From Candidatus Martarchaeota archaeon (GTDB taxonomy: Archaea; Micrarchaeota; Micrarchaeia; Micrarchaeales; Micrarchaeaceae), in the NCBI GenBank assembly GCA_023485545.1, contig JAMCZI010000024.1:1-45854 (forward strand): a stretch of DNA of 45,854 nucleotides, in the 5' to 3' direction. Positions within the stretch are counted from its first letter, which is position 1; each line of letters opens with the position of its first letter. Below are positions 9,357-18,323 of this stretch, in pieces. The notes below the pieces were generated by a model. The model was not told where the DNA came from. It saw nothing but the letters and a program-made list of their open reading frames with translations, and did not search any database. Position numbers and translations under genes: made by a program.

Positions 9357-10682
9357 TTAATCTTTTAATTCGGTAGATTTGGTCTCCTTGACGGTAAAGG
9401 TCAACAGAATGGTAAGCACAGTTGTTATAAGTATCGTTGCGGCGATGTACGGCCATGCGTTAAGTGGCCCCTTAAGCTTAACCAGCAGTAGCGGAAATAT
9501 TACAGTAACTAGAAGACCGCCAATTGCGGAGCCTATCGTTACCATGTACCCTGCACCAGAGTACCTGTAACGCGTAGGGAAGAACTCGGCCGAGCTGACT
9601 AACAGATTGCCAAGGCTTAGCTGTGCGAAGAATAGGAAAATCATCTGTGCAATTATGATAATGTATAGTGAATGTGTATTTAGCATGAGGAAGTATGGAA
9701 CTACGAATACTAGTGAAAGTATGGCCGATGCGCGTATCACTGCCTTCCTGCCCACATAATCGCCGAGGTATGCGCCAAAAAGGACAGAGACAAGCCCTGC
9801 AGTTGTAGCTATAAGTACGCTGGTAAGTGCTGTAAGTGCATTGACTTTAAGCGCTTCTAGATAACCTACGCTGAATACGGTAACTGTAAAGTATATCGTG
9901 CCCACGAAGACGAACATGAAAATCGTCTTCAACAGGTTTCCAGGATAATGCTTCCACACCGCTATTGACGGCGCGATATTTATCTTATGCTCTTTCTTGA
10001 GCCTGACGAATAGCGGGCTTTCATCAGTAAGGAGCCGAATCAGTATTCCAACAAGGATAACTGCGGCGCCAACGAAGAAAGGTATGCGCCAGCCACCTTC
10101 AATAACGCCTTTTATGCCCATTACAGCAACAAGTAGAAGGAAGAGACCTGAGGACATCATTGTACCGAGAGGTATTGAAGCTTGGACTATGCCTGCCCAG
10201 AATCCTCTGTGCTTTGATTTTGATGCATACTCTGTAATCCAGGCTGTTGCCCCGCCCCATTCTCCGCCGAAGCCAAAACTCTGTATAAACCTAAATACAG
10301 TGAGCATTACAGCGGCAGCTATGCCTATCTGTGCATATGTAGGAACAAGAGCTATAGCAAGAGTGCCTAGACCAGAAGTGACAAGGGTCCATATTAAAAT
10401 TGTCCTTCTGCCTATACGGTCTCCAAAATGCGCAAAAGTTAGATTGCCTATCGGCCTAGCTATGAGTCCAACAGCGTAAACAGATAGCGAAAGTAACAGG
10501 GCGGTCAGTGGGCTTGATGATGTAAAGAACACGGTTGGCCAAACTATAGCCGCAGCAAGTCCAGAAACTACGAAATCATAGAAATCTATTGTAGTACCGA
10601 ACAGGGATGCAACAGCAACCTTCATCAGGTCCCTAAAACGAACTTTAGGTTCGTTTGCTTTTTTATAAGCCACTCGCACCAC
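9357..10682 (-). CDS. MFS transporter, metabolite:H+ symporter (MHS)-like
   Basis: 12-TM-like ORF; ARPIGNLTFAHFGDRIGRRTILIWTL and GFGGEWGGATAWITEYASKSKHRGFWAG signatures. Confidence 0.9.
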   Translation of the reverse strand: MVRVAYKKANEPKVRFRDLMKVAVASLFGTTIDFYDFVVSGLAAAIVWPTVFFTSSSPLTALLLSLSVYAVGLIARPIGNLTFAHFGDRIGRRTILIWTLVTSGLGTLAIALVPTYAQIGIAAAVMLTVFRFIQSFGFGGEWGGATAWITEYASKSKHRGFWAGIVQASIPLGTMMSSGLFLLLVAVMGIKGVIEGGWRIPFFVGAAVILVGILIRLLTDESPLFVRLKKEHKINIAPSIAVWKHYPGNLLKTIFMFVFVGTIYFTVTVFSVGYLEALKVNALTALTSVLIATTAGLVSVLFGAYLGDYVGRKAVIRASAILSLVFVVPYFLMLNTHSLYIIIIAQMIFLFFAQLSLGNLLVSSAEFFPTRYRYSGAGYMVTIGSAIGGLLVTVIFPLLLVKLKGPLNAWPYIAATILITTVLTILLTFTVKETKSTELKD

Positions 10683-10830
10683 TGTTCTACCAAAATCTTA
10701 ATCTACAACGTTGAAAATGCTTAAAAGCTTTTCTAAAACTACATGCTAGGACAAGGCGGTATTTTAGGAATTGAAAAACGGGTCAATAAGGATGTGGAAA
10801 AGTTTCAAGCACAGTAATCAGAGAAGGTTT

Positions 10831-10851
10831 AACATGTTTTTTTAACATGTT
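10831..10851. promoter_or_regulatory. Two tandem AACATGTT palindromes (13-bp period)
   Basis: tttaacatgtttttttaacatgttttta; perfect 8-bp palindromes at 10831-10838 and 10844-10851, followed by TTTTTATATC. Confidence 0.4.
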
Positions 10852-10943
10852 TTTATATCTTTACTATTTTGTGAGGCATTATAAACCTTTTGCAGCAATA
10901 AAAGCTGTTTATATCCTTTATGCGTATTATAAAGCGTGATAGA

Positions 10944-11132
10944 ATGCCAATGCCAAAGAAATTTTCCTTTGCATGCAAGGATATAGGGATGAGCTGCGGA
11001 TTTGAAGCCAACGCAGAGAAGAAGGAGGAGCTTATGTCGAAGATTGTTGAGCACGCCAGGTCTGCCCACAACATAAACAAGATAGATTCAGAGCTCCAGA
11101 AGAAGGTCGAGAAGGCGATAAAGCAAAAGTAA
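10944..11132 (+). CDS. DUF1059-family small protein
   Basis: MPMPKKFSFACKDIGMSCGFEANAEKKEELMSKIVEHARSAH; start chosen at ATG 10944 (10950 also possible), with GTTTATATCC TATA-like sequence about 30 nt upstream. Confidence 0.8.
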   Translation: MPMPKKFSFACKDIGMSCGFEANAEKKEELMSKIVEHARSAHNINKIDSELQKKVEKAIKQK

Positions 11133-11221
11133 CATTTATTTCTTTTTTTCTCTTTTTACAAATCTTTTTAGTTTTAACATTCGCAAACACGGGTAGTGAT
11201 TTTATAGGAGGAGTACCGGCT

Positions 11222-12196
11222 GTGCTGAAGCAGAAGATGGAGAAGCAGGGCTACCACTTTGTTGGAAAGCACTCAGCAGTGAAGATATGCGAATACACTG
11301 CAAACGGGCTCAGAGGAGGCACGCTATGCTACAAATACTCGTTTTACGGAATAAGGAGCTGGCAGTGCATACAGTCAACCCCAGCAATAGGCTGCGACAT
11401 AGGCTGCAAGTTCTGCTGGAGGCTCATACCGGAAGAGATAGGGATAAACTGGAATGAGCTCAACGCTGTTGGCGAATGGGACGACCCCGACGCTATAGTC
11501 GAAGGCATGATAAAGGAGCAGCGGCGCATAGTGAGCGGCTACAAGGCAGTGGCAGATACAGACCTGAAGATGAGAAGATGGGAGGAGGCAAATGCCCCCA
11601 GGCACGTCGCCATAAGCCTTACAGGAGAGCCCACATTCTACCCCAAGCTCAGCGCACTTATACGCAGCTTCCACAACAGGGGGATAAGCACATTTCTGGT
11701 CAGCAATGGCACTCTTCCAGAAGCAATAAGGAAGCTGGATCCGCTTCCAACCCAGCTTTACATATCGCTTCAGGCGCCAGATGAGGAATCTTATATCGAG
11801 GTTACGCGGCCCAAAATAAAGGGCACATGGGAAAGGTTCCTGGAATCGCTTTCTATGCTGAAAACGCTCAAAACAAGGACAGTGCTGCGCATGACTCTGA
11901 TAAAGGACCTGAACATGAAGAACCCTGATGGCTATGCGAAGCTTATAAAGCTGGCAGGAGCCAATTATGTCGAGGTAAAGGGCTTTTCATTCGTTGGCGG
12001 TGCAAGAGGCGACAGCCGTGGGCTCTCACTGCAGAGCATGCCGAACCACGCTGAGATAAAGGAATTCGCCGCTGAACTTGCCAAAAGAACGGGCTATATA
12101 GTTACTGCAGAGCACATGCCGAGCAGAATAGTGCTGCTTTCTCGCGATGAGGAATCAAAAAGGAACAGGATAATAGACTTCTCTAAGATCGCTTAG
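11222..12196 (+). CDS. taw1: tRNA 4-demethylwyosine synthase (radical SAM)
   Basis: IQSTPAIGCDIGCKFCWR (CxxxCxxC), HVAISLTGEPTFYP, YISLQAPDEESY; GTG start. Confidence 0.93.
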   Translation: MLKQKMEKQGYHFVGKHSAVKICEYTANGLRGGTLCYKYSFYGIRSWQCIQSTPAIGCDIGCKFCWRLIPEEIGINWNELNAVGEWDDPDAIVEGMIKEQRRIVSGYKAVADTDLKMRRWEEANAPRHVAISLTGEPTFYPKLSALIRSFHNRGISTFLVSNGTLPEAIRKLDPLPTQLYISLQAPDEESYIEVTRPKIKGTWERFLESLSMLKTLKTRTVLRMTLIKDLNMKNPDGYAKLIKLAGANYVEVKGFSFVGGARGDSRGLSLQSMPNHAEIKEFAAELAKRTGYIVTAEHMPSRIVLLSRDEESKRNRIIDFSKIA

Positions 12197-12509
12197 CTTT
12201 GGCGGCACTTCTTGGTCGTATGCGCTTGTATTTTATATGGTTCTCCGCTCCGCAGGATAGGCACTTGTAGGAAACATAGTTTTTGCTTTGCACGACACGG
12301 ACTGTGCAGTTTAAACCGGCCACCAAAGGTGCACCGCATCCTGCGCACACAGACACCTTTATTCTGTTTGGAAGCCTTACCTTGTAGTGCTCAGATATGC
12401 GCTTCATGCTGCCCGTATAGCGTTTGGCTGCGGAGAGGTCACCGCTCTTTAGTGCATCGGATGCAAGAAGGAAAAGCTTTTCTATGCGTTCCAATGCAAT
12501 TTTCTTCAC
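12183..12509 (-). CDS. rnp4: Ribonuclease P protein component 4 (Rpr2/Rpp21)
   Basis: Helical N-terminus with RYTGSMKRISEHYKVRLP, then zinc ribbon CAGCGAPL...YKCLSCG. Confidence 0.88.
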   Translation of the reverse strand: MKKIALERIEKLFLLASDALKSGDLSAAKRYTGSMKRISEHYKVRLPNRIKVSVCAGCGAPLVAGLNCTVRVVQSKNYVSYKCLSCGAENHIKYKRIRPRSAAKAKRS

Positions 12510-12531
12510 TACGGGTTTGCCCTTCAGCGAA

Positions 12532-13053
12532 TCACTTGATTCCTACATGCTCCAGAAGCACATGCATTCCATCTTCCAGCTCGGCGCCGCTCATCGTTAT
12601 TACGTTGTCAGATATTTCTATCTGCTTCTCCGAAGGTATGCCATGAAACATGGCGACCATTTTTCTCGTTTCGGCGTCTTTGGGGACAGATATCTGCCTT
12701 CCTTTTATGACGTTCGCCTTTGCCAGTACCTTTGAGGCATTTCCTATCGAAACTACCCTTTTCTTCATGTGAAGGAAGAGGTTTATCAGATCGAGCAGCG
12801 GCCTGAAATCATAAATTTTGTAATCTTCTATGCCCTGACCGTCGATAAGTATTATGCCGTCGTAGTCGTCCGGATTTGCTTTGTTTGTGTTCAGGTCTAT
12901 CTTCGCTATGGCTCCGTGCGCACCTATCGAAGATTCTGATTTGGTGTAGCTGCTGGTTGAGTACTTTACTCCCCACCGCTCTAGGAAAAGCCGCACTGCC
13001 TTGAGGCTCTCGTCCCTGAAATCCCTTGGCGGCACGAAGATTAGGAACTTCAT
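12532..13053 (-). CDS. DJ-1/PfpI-like protein, apparently lacking the nucleophile Cys
   Basis: Rossmann-like fold order with DYDGIILIDGQG and KKRVVSIGNASKVLAKANVIKGRQIS, aligning to the AICHGPxxLaxaglLkGr region of DJ-1/PfpI. Confidence 0.65.
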   Translation of the reverse strand: MKFLIFVPPRDFRDESLKAVRLFLERWGVKYSTSSYTKSESSIGAHGAIAKIDLNTNKANPDDYDGIILIDGQGIEDYKIYDFRPLLDLINLFLHMKKRVVSIGNASKVLAKANVIKGRQISVPKDAETRKMVAMFHGIPSEKQIEISDNVITMSGAELEDGMHVLLEHVGIK

Positions 13054-13073
13054 TACAACACGTCATTGCACAG

Positions 13074-13817
13074 TCAGTTCTCCATGTACGGAGCTAGGTA
13101 GTAAGATACTGTTGCGTCGCCTATGCTGTAGTCCACTTTGACCGGCTCCTCTGTCTTCATCGATATTGTTATCGCTGAATTGGACGGGCATGGTGCAACC
13201 ATCTTGCTAAGGTATTCTAGGTTAAATGTGGCAACTGCCCCTTTTGAGACCTCAAGCTTCTTTATGAACTCTGCCTTGTCAAGATGCTCCTCCTCAAGCT
13301 CGCCAAGCTCGCCCTTGGCTATTATCATGAATGTGCCCTTGTCAGCCTTCAAGCCTATATACGATGAAAGCAGTGTCGCGTCCTTGAGTATCTCCTTGAA
13401 CGAATCTCCCTGGACCTCCACGAACGAGTCGAACTCTATGTTTGGCTCCTTGTTTGAATCGTGCCTTACCTCTATCATGGGAAGCTTGTATTTCCTCTTG
13501 CTGTTCTCCCCGGCAAATTCGAGCATCACCTTGTTGTCGGCTTCCTTCATTGTAAGCCTCTCATTGGACCTAGAGCTGGCAAGTATCTTGCTCAGGTTGT
13601 CCAGGTTAAGGCCGACTGTGGCGCTCTTGTCCACATTGTACTTGGAAAATGCCTTGTTTGGTATGAAGAATGACACCATGCTTATGCCTGATGGATCCAT
13701 CGCCTTCAGGCTTATGCCCTCCTTGGTGATATTGAACGAACCCTCGTCTATGAGGCTGTTTATTGCATCAACGCAATTCCTCCAGTACTTGGCATCATCT
13801 ATTTTTATTTCAAACAT
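13074..13817 (-). CDS. pcn: DNA polymerase sliding clamp (PCNA)
   Basis: MFEIKIDDAKYWRNCVDAINSLIDEGSFNITKEGISLKAMDPSGISMVSFFIP; C-terminal VDYSIGDATVSYYLAPYMEN. Confidence 0.95.
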   Translation of the reverse strand: MFEIKIDDAKYWRNCVDAINSLIDEGSFNITKEGISLKAMDPSGISMVSFFIPNKAFSKYNVDKSATVGLNLDNLSKILASSRSNERLTMKEADNKVMLEFAGENSKRKYKLPMIEVRHDSNKEPNIEFDSFVEVQGDSFKEILKDATLLSSYIGLKADKGTFMIIAKGELGELEEEHLDKAEFIKKLEVSKGAVATFNLEYLSKMVAPCPSNSAITISMKTEEPVKVDYSIGDATVSYYLAPYMEN

Positions 13818-13931
13818 GCAATCACGTAAGATTAGTAATACTATTTAACTGCTAAACAAATAAAAAGATTGTGAAACGACGGATTTTGGCCCAAGAAACA
13901 TATTTATATCTGGTGCGCAGCAACCATCCTA

Positions 13932-14204
13932 ATGGAGGACCATAAAACCTGGAGCGGGATGCTCAGGAGAGAGCATTCGGCAAGGCAGCCGGAAACAGAA
14001 GCAGCGATTACTGGCGGCATGATGGATATAAGGACAGATAGGGACTACAACCCGACCCATGAGGCGCTGCTAAGATATGCAGAAGCTACTAAGATGAAAA
14101 GCAAGCTTACAATAAGAAAAGCAGGAATGCTGACAGAAACCGAAAGGGCAGAAAAGAGGGGAAGGCTGCTGATATTCGCAGGAAGGAAGCTTGCGAACAG
14201 CTGA
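13932..14204 (+). CDS. Hypothetical 90-aa protein
   Basis: ORF with an ATATTTATATC TATA-like element about 30 nt upstream of ATG (leaderless type); not antisense to another gene. Confidence 0.55.
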   Translation: MEDHKTWSGMLRREHSARQPETEAAITGGMMDIRTDRDYNPTHEALLRYAEATKMKSKLTIRKAGMLTETERAEKRGRLLIFAGRKLANS

Positions 14205-14213
14205 TTCTAATGA

Positions 14214-14288
14214 TGGGCCTGGAGAGATTTGAACTCTCGACCTACGGCTTATAAGACCGCCGCTCTGACCAGGCTGAGCTACAAGCCC
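14214..14288 (-). tRNA. tRNA-Ile(UAU)
   Basis: Minus strand GGGCTTG TA GCTC AGCCTGGTCA GAGC G GCGGT CTTATAA GCCGT AGGTC GAGAG TTCAAAT CTCTC CAGGCCC A; all four arms pair; anticodon TAT. Confidence 0.9.
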
Positions 14289-14333
14289 ACCCTTGCATAT
14301 TTCACTTCAAGCTATTTATTGGTTTTGTAGCGT

Positions 14334-17300
14334 TCAATCCGGCATCTGGTAATCATTCTTCACATAAGGAGGCTTTGCAATGCTTGGCGGGAGGCTGCCT
14401 GTGAAGTTGTCCAGCGCAAATATCCTTATTGGATATGTGCCATTTATGTAGTTGATGCCTGTTGCATTCGCAGGATATGGCTGGCTGAAACCTGGCAGTG
14501 ACCCAAGTATGAAGCCCTTGTAGAAGTTTGAGCTATAGAACAGCGACGGGGCGTTTGTTATCGTTGAGTTGCTGCCGTTTGGAGTGTATATCATCAGATA
14601 TTCTAGATATGGCTGGTTGTTCGGTCCGGTGACCTCTCCTAGCGGGTTGTCGCCAGCCAGATAGGCGTTCATCGGAACTCCCTTTGTGTTGTAAATGCGT
14701 ACTGCACCAGTGCTGCTGACGTTAGAAACGTCCGCGCATACTGTCTGGTTTACCAAGCTGTTGCCTATTACCAGGAATGAGCTTGCGTATTCTGTGGTGC
14801 TGTTTGATATTGAGCAGAATGAGCTTACGCTTGTACTAGACGATGTTGGTATTATTGCGGATAGGGGCACCAAAGCGTATTCCGGGTCGTGTGCTATCTC
14901 GCACTGTGAATTACCGAGCGCATATGGAACTGGAGGCGACTGTGCATGCCCTTCAGCTATCGCGAACGCTCTCGAAGTCTCGTTGACATATACGCACGCC
15001 AGGAAATCAAGCGCACCCCACTTCTGTATGAGCCCTTGGTCCATTACCACATACTTTGTCTGGTTGGTGTTCATCATGTTTGCCAGCGCAGACGGTCCGA
15101 AGCTGTCATTCGGACTGAGGACGAATCCCGCCGCCACCGCCTGATCCTCCTGCGGCTCAGCGTTATCCCCCCTTGTTACTGTGTGTGAGTTGCCGAACCA
15201 GTTTATCCAGTCGCCATAGTCCCACCATGAGAGTATTCTTGGGCCAGCAGGTCCTACATTCGCACGCATCCATGATGTGGCAGCTAGCCAATAGGAAGGC
15301 ACTGTGTTGCAGTACAGATCGGCCCCAATGCTTGACGTCCTGCTTATTGTAGTGCACGCTGAAGAGGGATTTGAATAGTACACCGATGCGGAGGAGAGGG
15401 CCTGCGTTATGGTGCTGCTTTCGCCGAGCATCGGCGATGAGAATATCGCAGTAGCGAGCACCACGACAACAAATAGGCCAAGCAAGCCCCAGAACTTGTT
15501 CCTCTGGCTCTGTTCTATCTTGTTCCATAGGAGCATGTACAGCACTAAAAGTATGGCAAGTACCGAAGAAATGAAGAAGAGCACCACGCTGAGTATGGCC
15601 TTCATCAGGCCGCTGTGCTCAGAGTATGCCCTCTCGTATGCTGCTAGCTTTTCCTTAAGGTAGGCTGCGCTCCCGCTGCCAACCATGTGAAGCTTGAAAT
15701 CGTTGCCTATGAGCAGCGTAAGCTCACCGATTATTATCCCTATTAGGAGTATGTAGGCAGTACCGAAATGCGGTATGTACTTTACCTCGGAGAACCCTGC
15801 TACAGCTAGCGGCAGTATTATCGCGAGGTAGAATATTCCAGACTGGCTTCTCCTATATATTATGCTTATCAGGATGAGGGCGACTCCGAGGAACATTATC
15901 AGCCATACGACTATCGGAAAGCCGAACAGGTTCGTGCCTATTATTCCGAACCCTCCCGAGCCGAAATTGTAAAGAAGCCCGGTTGGTATGAACTCTTCAA
16001 CAGTCATGAAAAGAGGTGTGGATGGAGTGGTGAACTTGGCGCTAAGGTTTATGTACGCGCTTACAGGCTTGCCCAAAGGAGTGAATGCAAGCATCAGCGC
16101 CAGGACGACTATGAGGAAGGCAAGCCAATATGTCATTTCCTTCATATCGAGCTTCCTGAAAAATATCTTCCTGTCCTTCAGGAGTTCAGGCACGTACTGG
16201 AAAATTGCCACAAGCAGTAGTGCGAGTATCGGTCCCATTATTGTTATTGGTATGTGCAACACAGTCGGAATTCTTCCAGACAGAGTTGCGTGATACGGGT
16301 AGTAGACAGCTAGGAAAACGCCTATTACGATTATCACTATGGCGTTCATCTTGTAGAAGTCCTTTGATATGTCGTGCCTGAGGACGCCTATAACTCCCTG
16401 TATTATTATGTAGAGCGTTAGCACGCCCGCATCAACGGTATAGTAGTGGGCACCGAGGAATGTCGATGCGTATGCTATCCCTGCAAGTATTGCAAGCCTG
16501 TTGCTCTTCATGTTCCTTACCGCAAGGAGATAAGTCGCAAAGAAGAAGAACAGGGTAAATATTCCCCATGACTCAAGCAGCTGCTCGCCAGATACGAATG
16601 TTGTAAAGAGTATGGGCATCGTTGCAGTCAAAGCTGCGCCGGCGAGCCCGGTGTAGTAATCGTACTCGTGGTACAGAAGCATGAATATCGTGAAAACGAG
16701 CAAGGCGGCGGTTATTGGTGGGTAGAATCCGCCAACATAGCTCATGAGCGACGTGCTGAAATGCACGTTGTGCGGCCCGAGATAGTTCGCGAGCGAGTAC
16801 CAGTACGCTTCAAGGTAGGGAACGAGCGGTTGGACTCTTGTTACTGTTCCGTTGACTATGGGCCATGCACCATGCGTTATGTAAGGCTGGTAGCCGTATG
16901 TCAGTATCGCCCTTGCGTCAAGCATGTCGAAGTATGGGTCAAACTCGAAGAAATTAGGCGTTATGATATAGCTCATCATCCTGGTGGCGAATGTGAGCAG
17001 CATGAGCGCCAGAAGTATTATCCACACCCACTTGTTCGCAGTGGTTGGAGCCCTGTTTTTTGTCTTTTGCGTTTGGCCGTTCTCAAGGTCGCGCAGCAGC
17101 GTAGCCTCTTCACGCTCGTGTTCGGCCGCGAGCTTTGCCTCCTCTGCTTCGTGGAGAGTTATCGCCTTCTTTCTTTCCTCCTCAGTGAAATTGGAAAGCA
17201 CGCGCTTCTCGTTTGCGTGGCTTCGCGCAAGCGATTCCTCCTCATCAATGTGCTTTGCTATTATAGCTTTTGCAGATTCAAACTGCCTCAGCCTATGCCT

Positions 17301-17690
17301 GGTCTCGGCGAGCCTTTTCCTGTAATTCCCCTCGTCTGCATTTATGCGGTTTATCTCCTCCTTTGCCTCGCCGCTTCTTGCGGACTTGGAATATGCCTTC
17401 TTAAGATCCTGGAATACGCCCTGCTGATAAGCGAGCGCAGCAGCGATTATAGTCAATACCAAGACGTTTGTCTCAAAAAGGCCAAGTGAGAACGTGAATG
17501 CGTGCACATAACTTATGGCGTAAGATTCTATCCATGTCATAGTCGCAGGGGCAAGAAGCCCGAAGAAAAAGCCTATGACCACTATTTCAAACATGTGCAG
17601 TTCGGTCTTCCTGAGCAGTGCAAAAGCGAACAGCACGCCAGGAATAAACATGCTGAGAAAAGCAACAATTATGGTTAACAATGCAGACAC
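14334..17690 (-). CDS. STT3-type oligosaccharyltransferase with N-terminal TM + coiled-coil extension
   Basis: FEFDPYFDMLDARAIL (DxD-type motif), RILSWWDYGDWINWFGNSHTVTRGDNAEPQ (WWDYG motif), multi-TM; about 215 aa precede the STT3 core. Confidence 0.92.
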   Translation of the reverse strand: MSALLTIIVAFLSMFIPGVLFAFALLRKTELHMFEIVVIGFFFGLLAPATMTWIESYAISYVHAFTFSLGLFETNVLVLTIIAAALAYQQGVFQDLKKAYSKSARSGEAKEEINRINADEGNYRKRLAETRHRLRQFESAKAIIAKHIDEEESLARSHANEKRVLSNFTEEERKKAITLHEAEEAKLAAEHEREEATLLRDLENGQTQKTKNRAPTTANKWVWIILLALMLLTFATRMMSYIITPNFFEFDPYFDMLDARAILTYGYQPYITHGAWPIVNGTVTRVQPLVPYLEAYWYSLANYLGPHNVHFSTSLMSYVGGFYPPITAALLVFTIFMLLYHEYDYYTGLAGAALTATMPILFTTFVSGEQLLESWGIFTLFFFFATYLLAVRNMKSNRLAILAGIAYASTFLGAHYYTVDAGVLTLYIIIQGVIGVLRHDISKDFYKMNAIVIIVIGVFLAVYYPYHATLSGRIPTVLHIPITIMGPILALLLVAIFQYVPELLKDRKIFFRKLDMKEMTYWLAFLIVVLALMLAFTPLGKPVSAYINLSAKFTTPSTPLFMTVEEFIPTGLLYNFGSGGFGIIGTNLFGFPIVVWLIMFLGVALILISIIYRRSQSGIFYLAIILPLAVAGFSEVKYIPHFGTAYILLIGIIIGELTLLIGNDFKLHMVGSGSAAYLKEKLAAYERAYSEHSGLMKAILSVVLFFISSVLAILLVLYMLLWNKIEQSQRNKFWGLLGLFVVVVLATAIFSSPMLGESSTITQALSSASVYYSNPSSACTTISRTSSIGADLYCNTVPSYWLAATSWMRANVGPAGPRILSWWDYGDWINWFGNSHTVTRGDNAEPQEDQAVAAGFVLSPNDSFGPSALANMMNTNQTKYVVMDQGLIQKWGALDFLACVYVNETSRAFAIAEGHAQSPPVPYALGNSQCEIAHDPEYALVPLSAIIPTSSSTSVSSFCSISNSTTEYASSFLVIGNSLVNQTVCADVSNVSSTGAVRIYNTKGVPMNAYLAGDNPLGEVTGPNNQPYLEYLMIYTPNGSNSTITNAPSLFYSSNFYKGFILGSLPGFSQPYPANATGINYINGTYPIRIFALDNFTGSLPPSIAKPPYVKNDYQMPD

Positions 17691-17695
17691 TGCAA

Positions 17696-18319
17696 TCAGC
17701 CGTTGGTTATAGCTCTCGGTATTTCAAGCTTCTTTACCTCTCTGTCCGGAAACTTTGTGCCTGGCGGTACTATCCTAACCTTGACGCCTATTGCCCCGTA
17801 TTTCGGATACGCTACTGCGTATGCCTCCCTTACTAGGTTGACGACGTCGCCCGCCTTAGGTATGTAACCAACATTCTTCTTTATGGACTTTGCCCTTGCA
17901 CCCTTTGCCGCAAGCTTTCCATTGACTATTATTTCTGCGCCGAGCGCGCCATTCTCCATTATGTTCCTCAATGTGAACTGGACAACCTTCCTTGCGTTTA
18001 TGCCCTTCTCTAGCTTTATTGTTATGTCCTTCGCGACCAGAAGCGGTTCGAGCGATTTGTTCTCAACCTCCATGACGCTTATCTGCGGGTTTTCTATCCC
18101 GAATCTCTTCTTTATCGAGTCTGTAAGCGCGTCTATCGTCTTCCCGCCACGTCCTATCACCCTTCCAGGGTTGAGGACGTAGACTGTTATCCTTGTGAGG
18201 ACCGGAGTCTTCTGTATGTCGACCTTTGAAAAGCCCGCGCGAGAGAGCTCCTTTCCCAAGTATCTTGAGACGTTCAGCTTCACAATCGAATCCTCTATGA
18301 ATTTCTTCTCTATTGCCAT
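17696..18319 (-). CDS. rpsC: Ribosomal protein uS3
   Basis: MAIEKKFIEDSIVKLNVSRYLGKELSRAG, GRVIGRGGKTIDALTDSIKKRFG (KH). Start taken at MAIEKK rather than the ORF-track start at 18370. Confidence 0.95.
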   Translation of the reverse strand: MAIEKKFIEDSIVKLNVSRYLGKELSRAGFSKVDIQKTPVLTRITVYVLNPGRVIGRGGKTIDALTDSIKKRFGIENPQISVMEVENKSLEPLLVAKDITIKLEKGINARKVVQFTLRNIMENGALGAEIIVNGKLAAKGARAKSIKKNVGYIPKAGDVVNLVREAYAVAYPKYGAIGVKVRIVPPGTKFPDREVKKLEIPRAITNG

Positions 18320-18323
18320 CGTA

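Noticed and set aside
16668-17489. 273-aa plus-strand ORF opposite stt3
   Set aside because: Shadow ORF antisense to STT3; no recognisable family.
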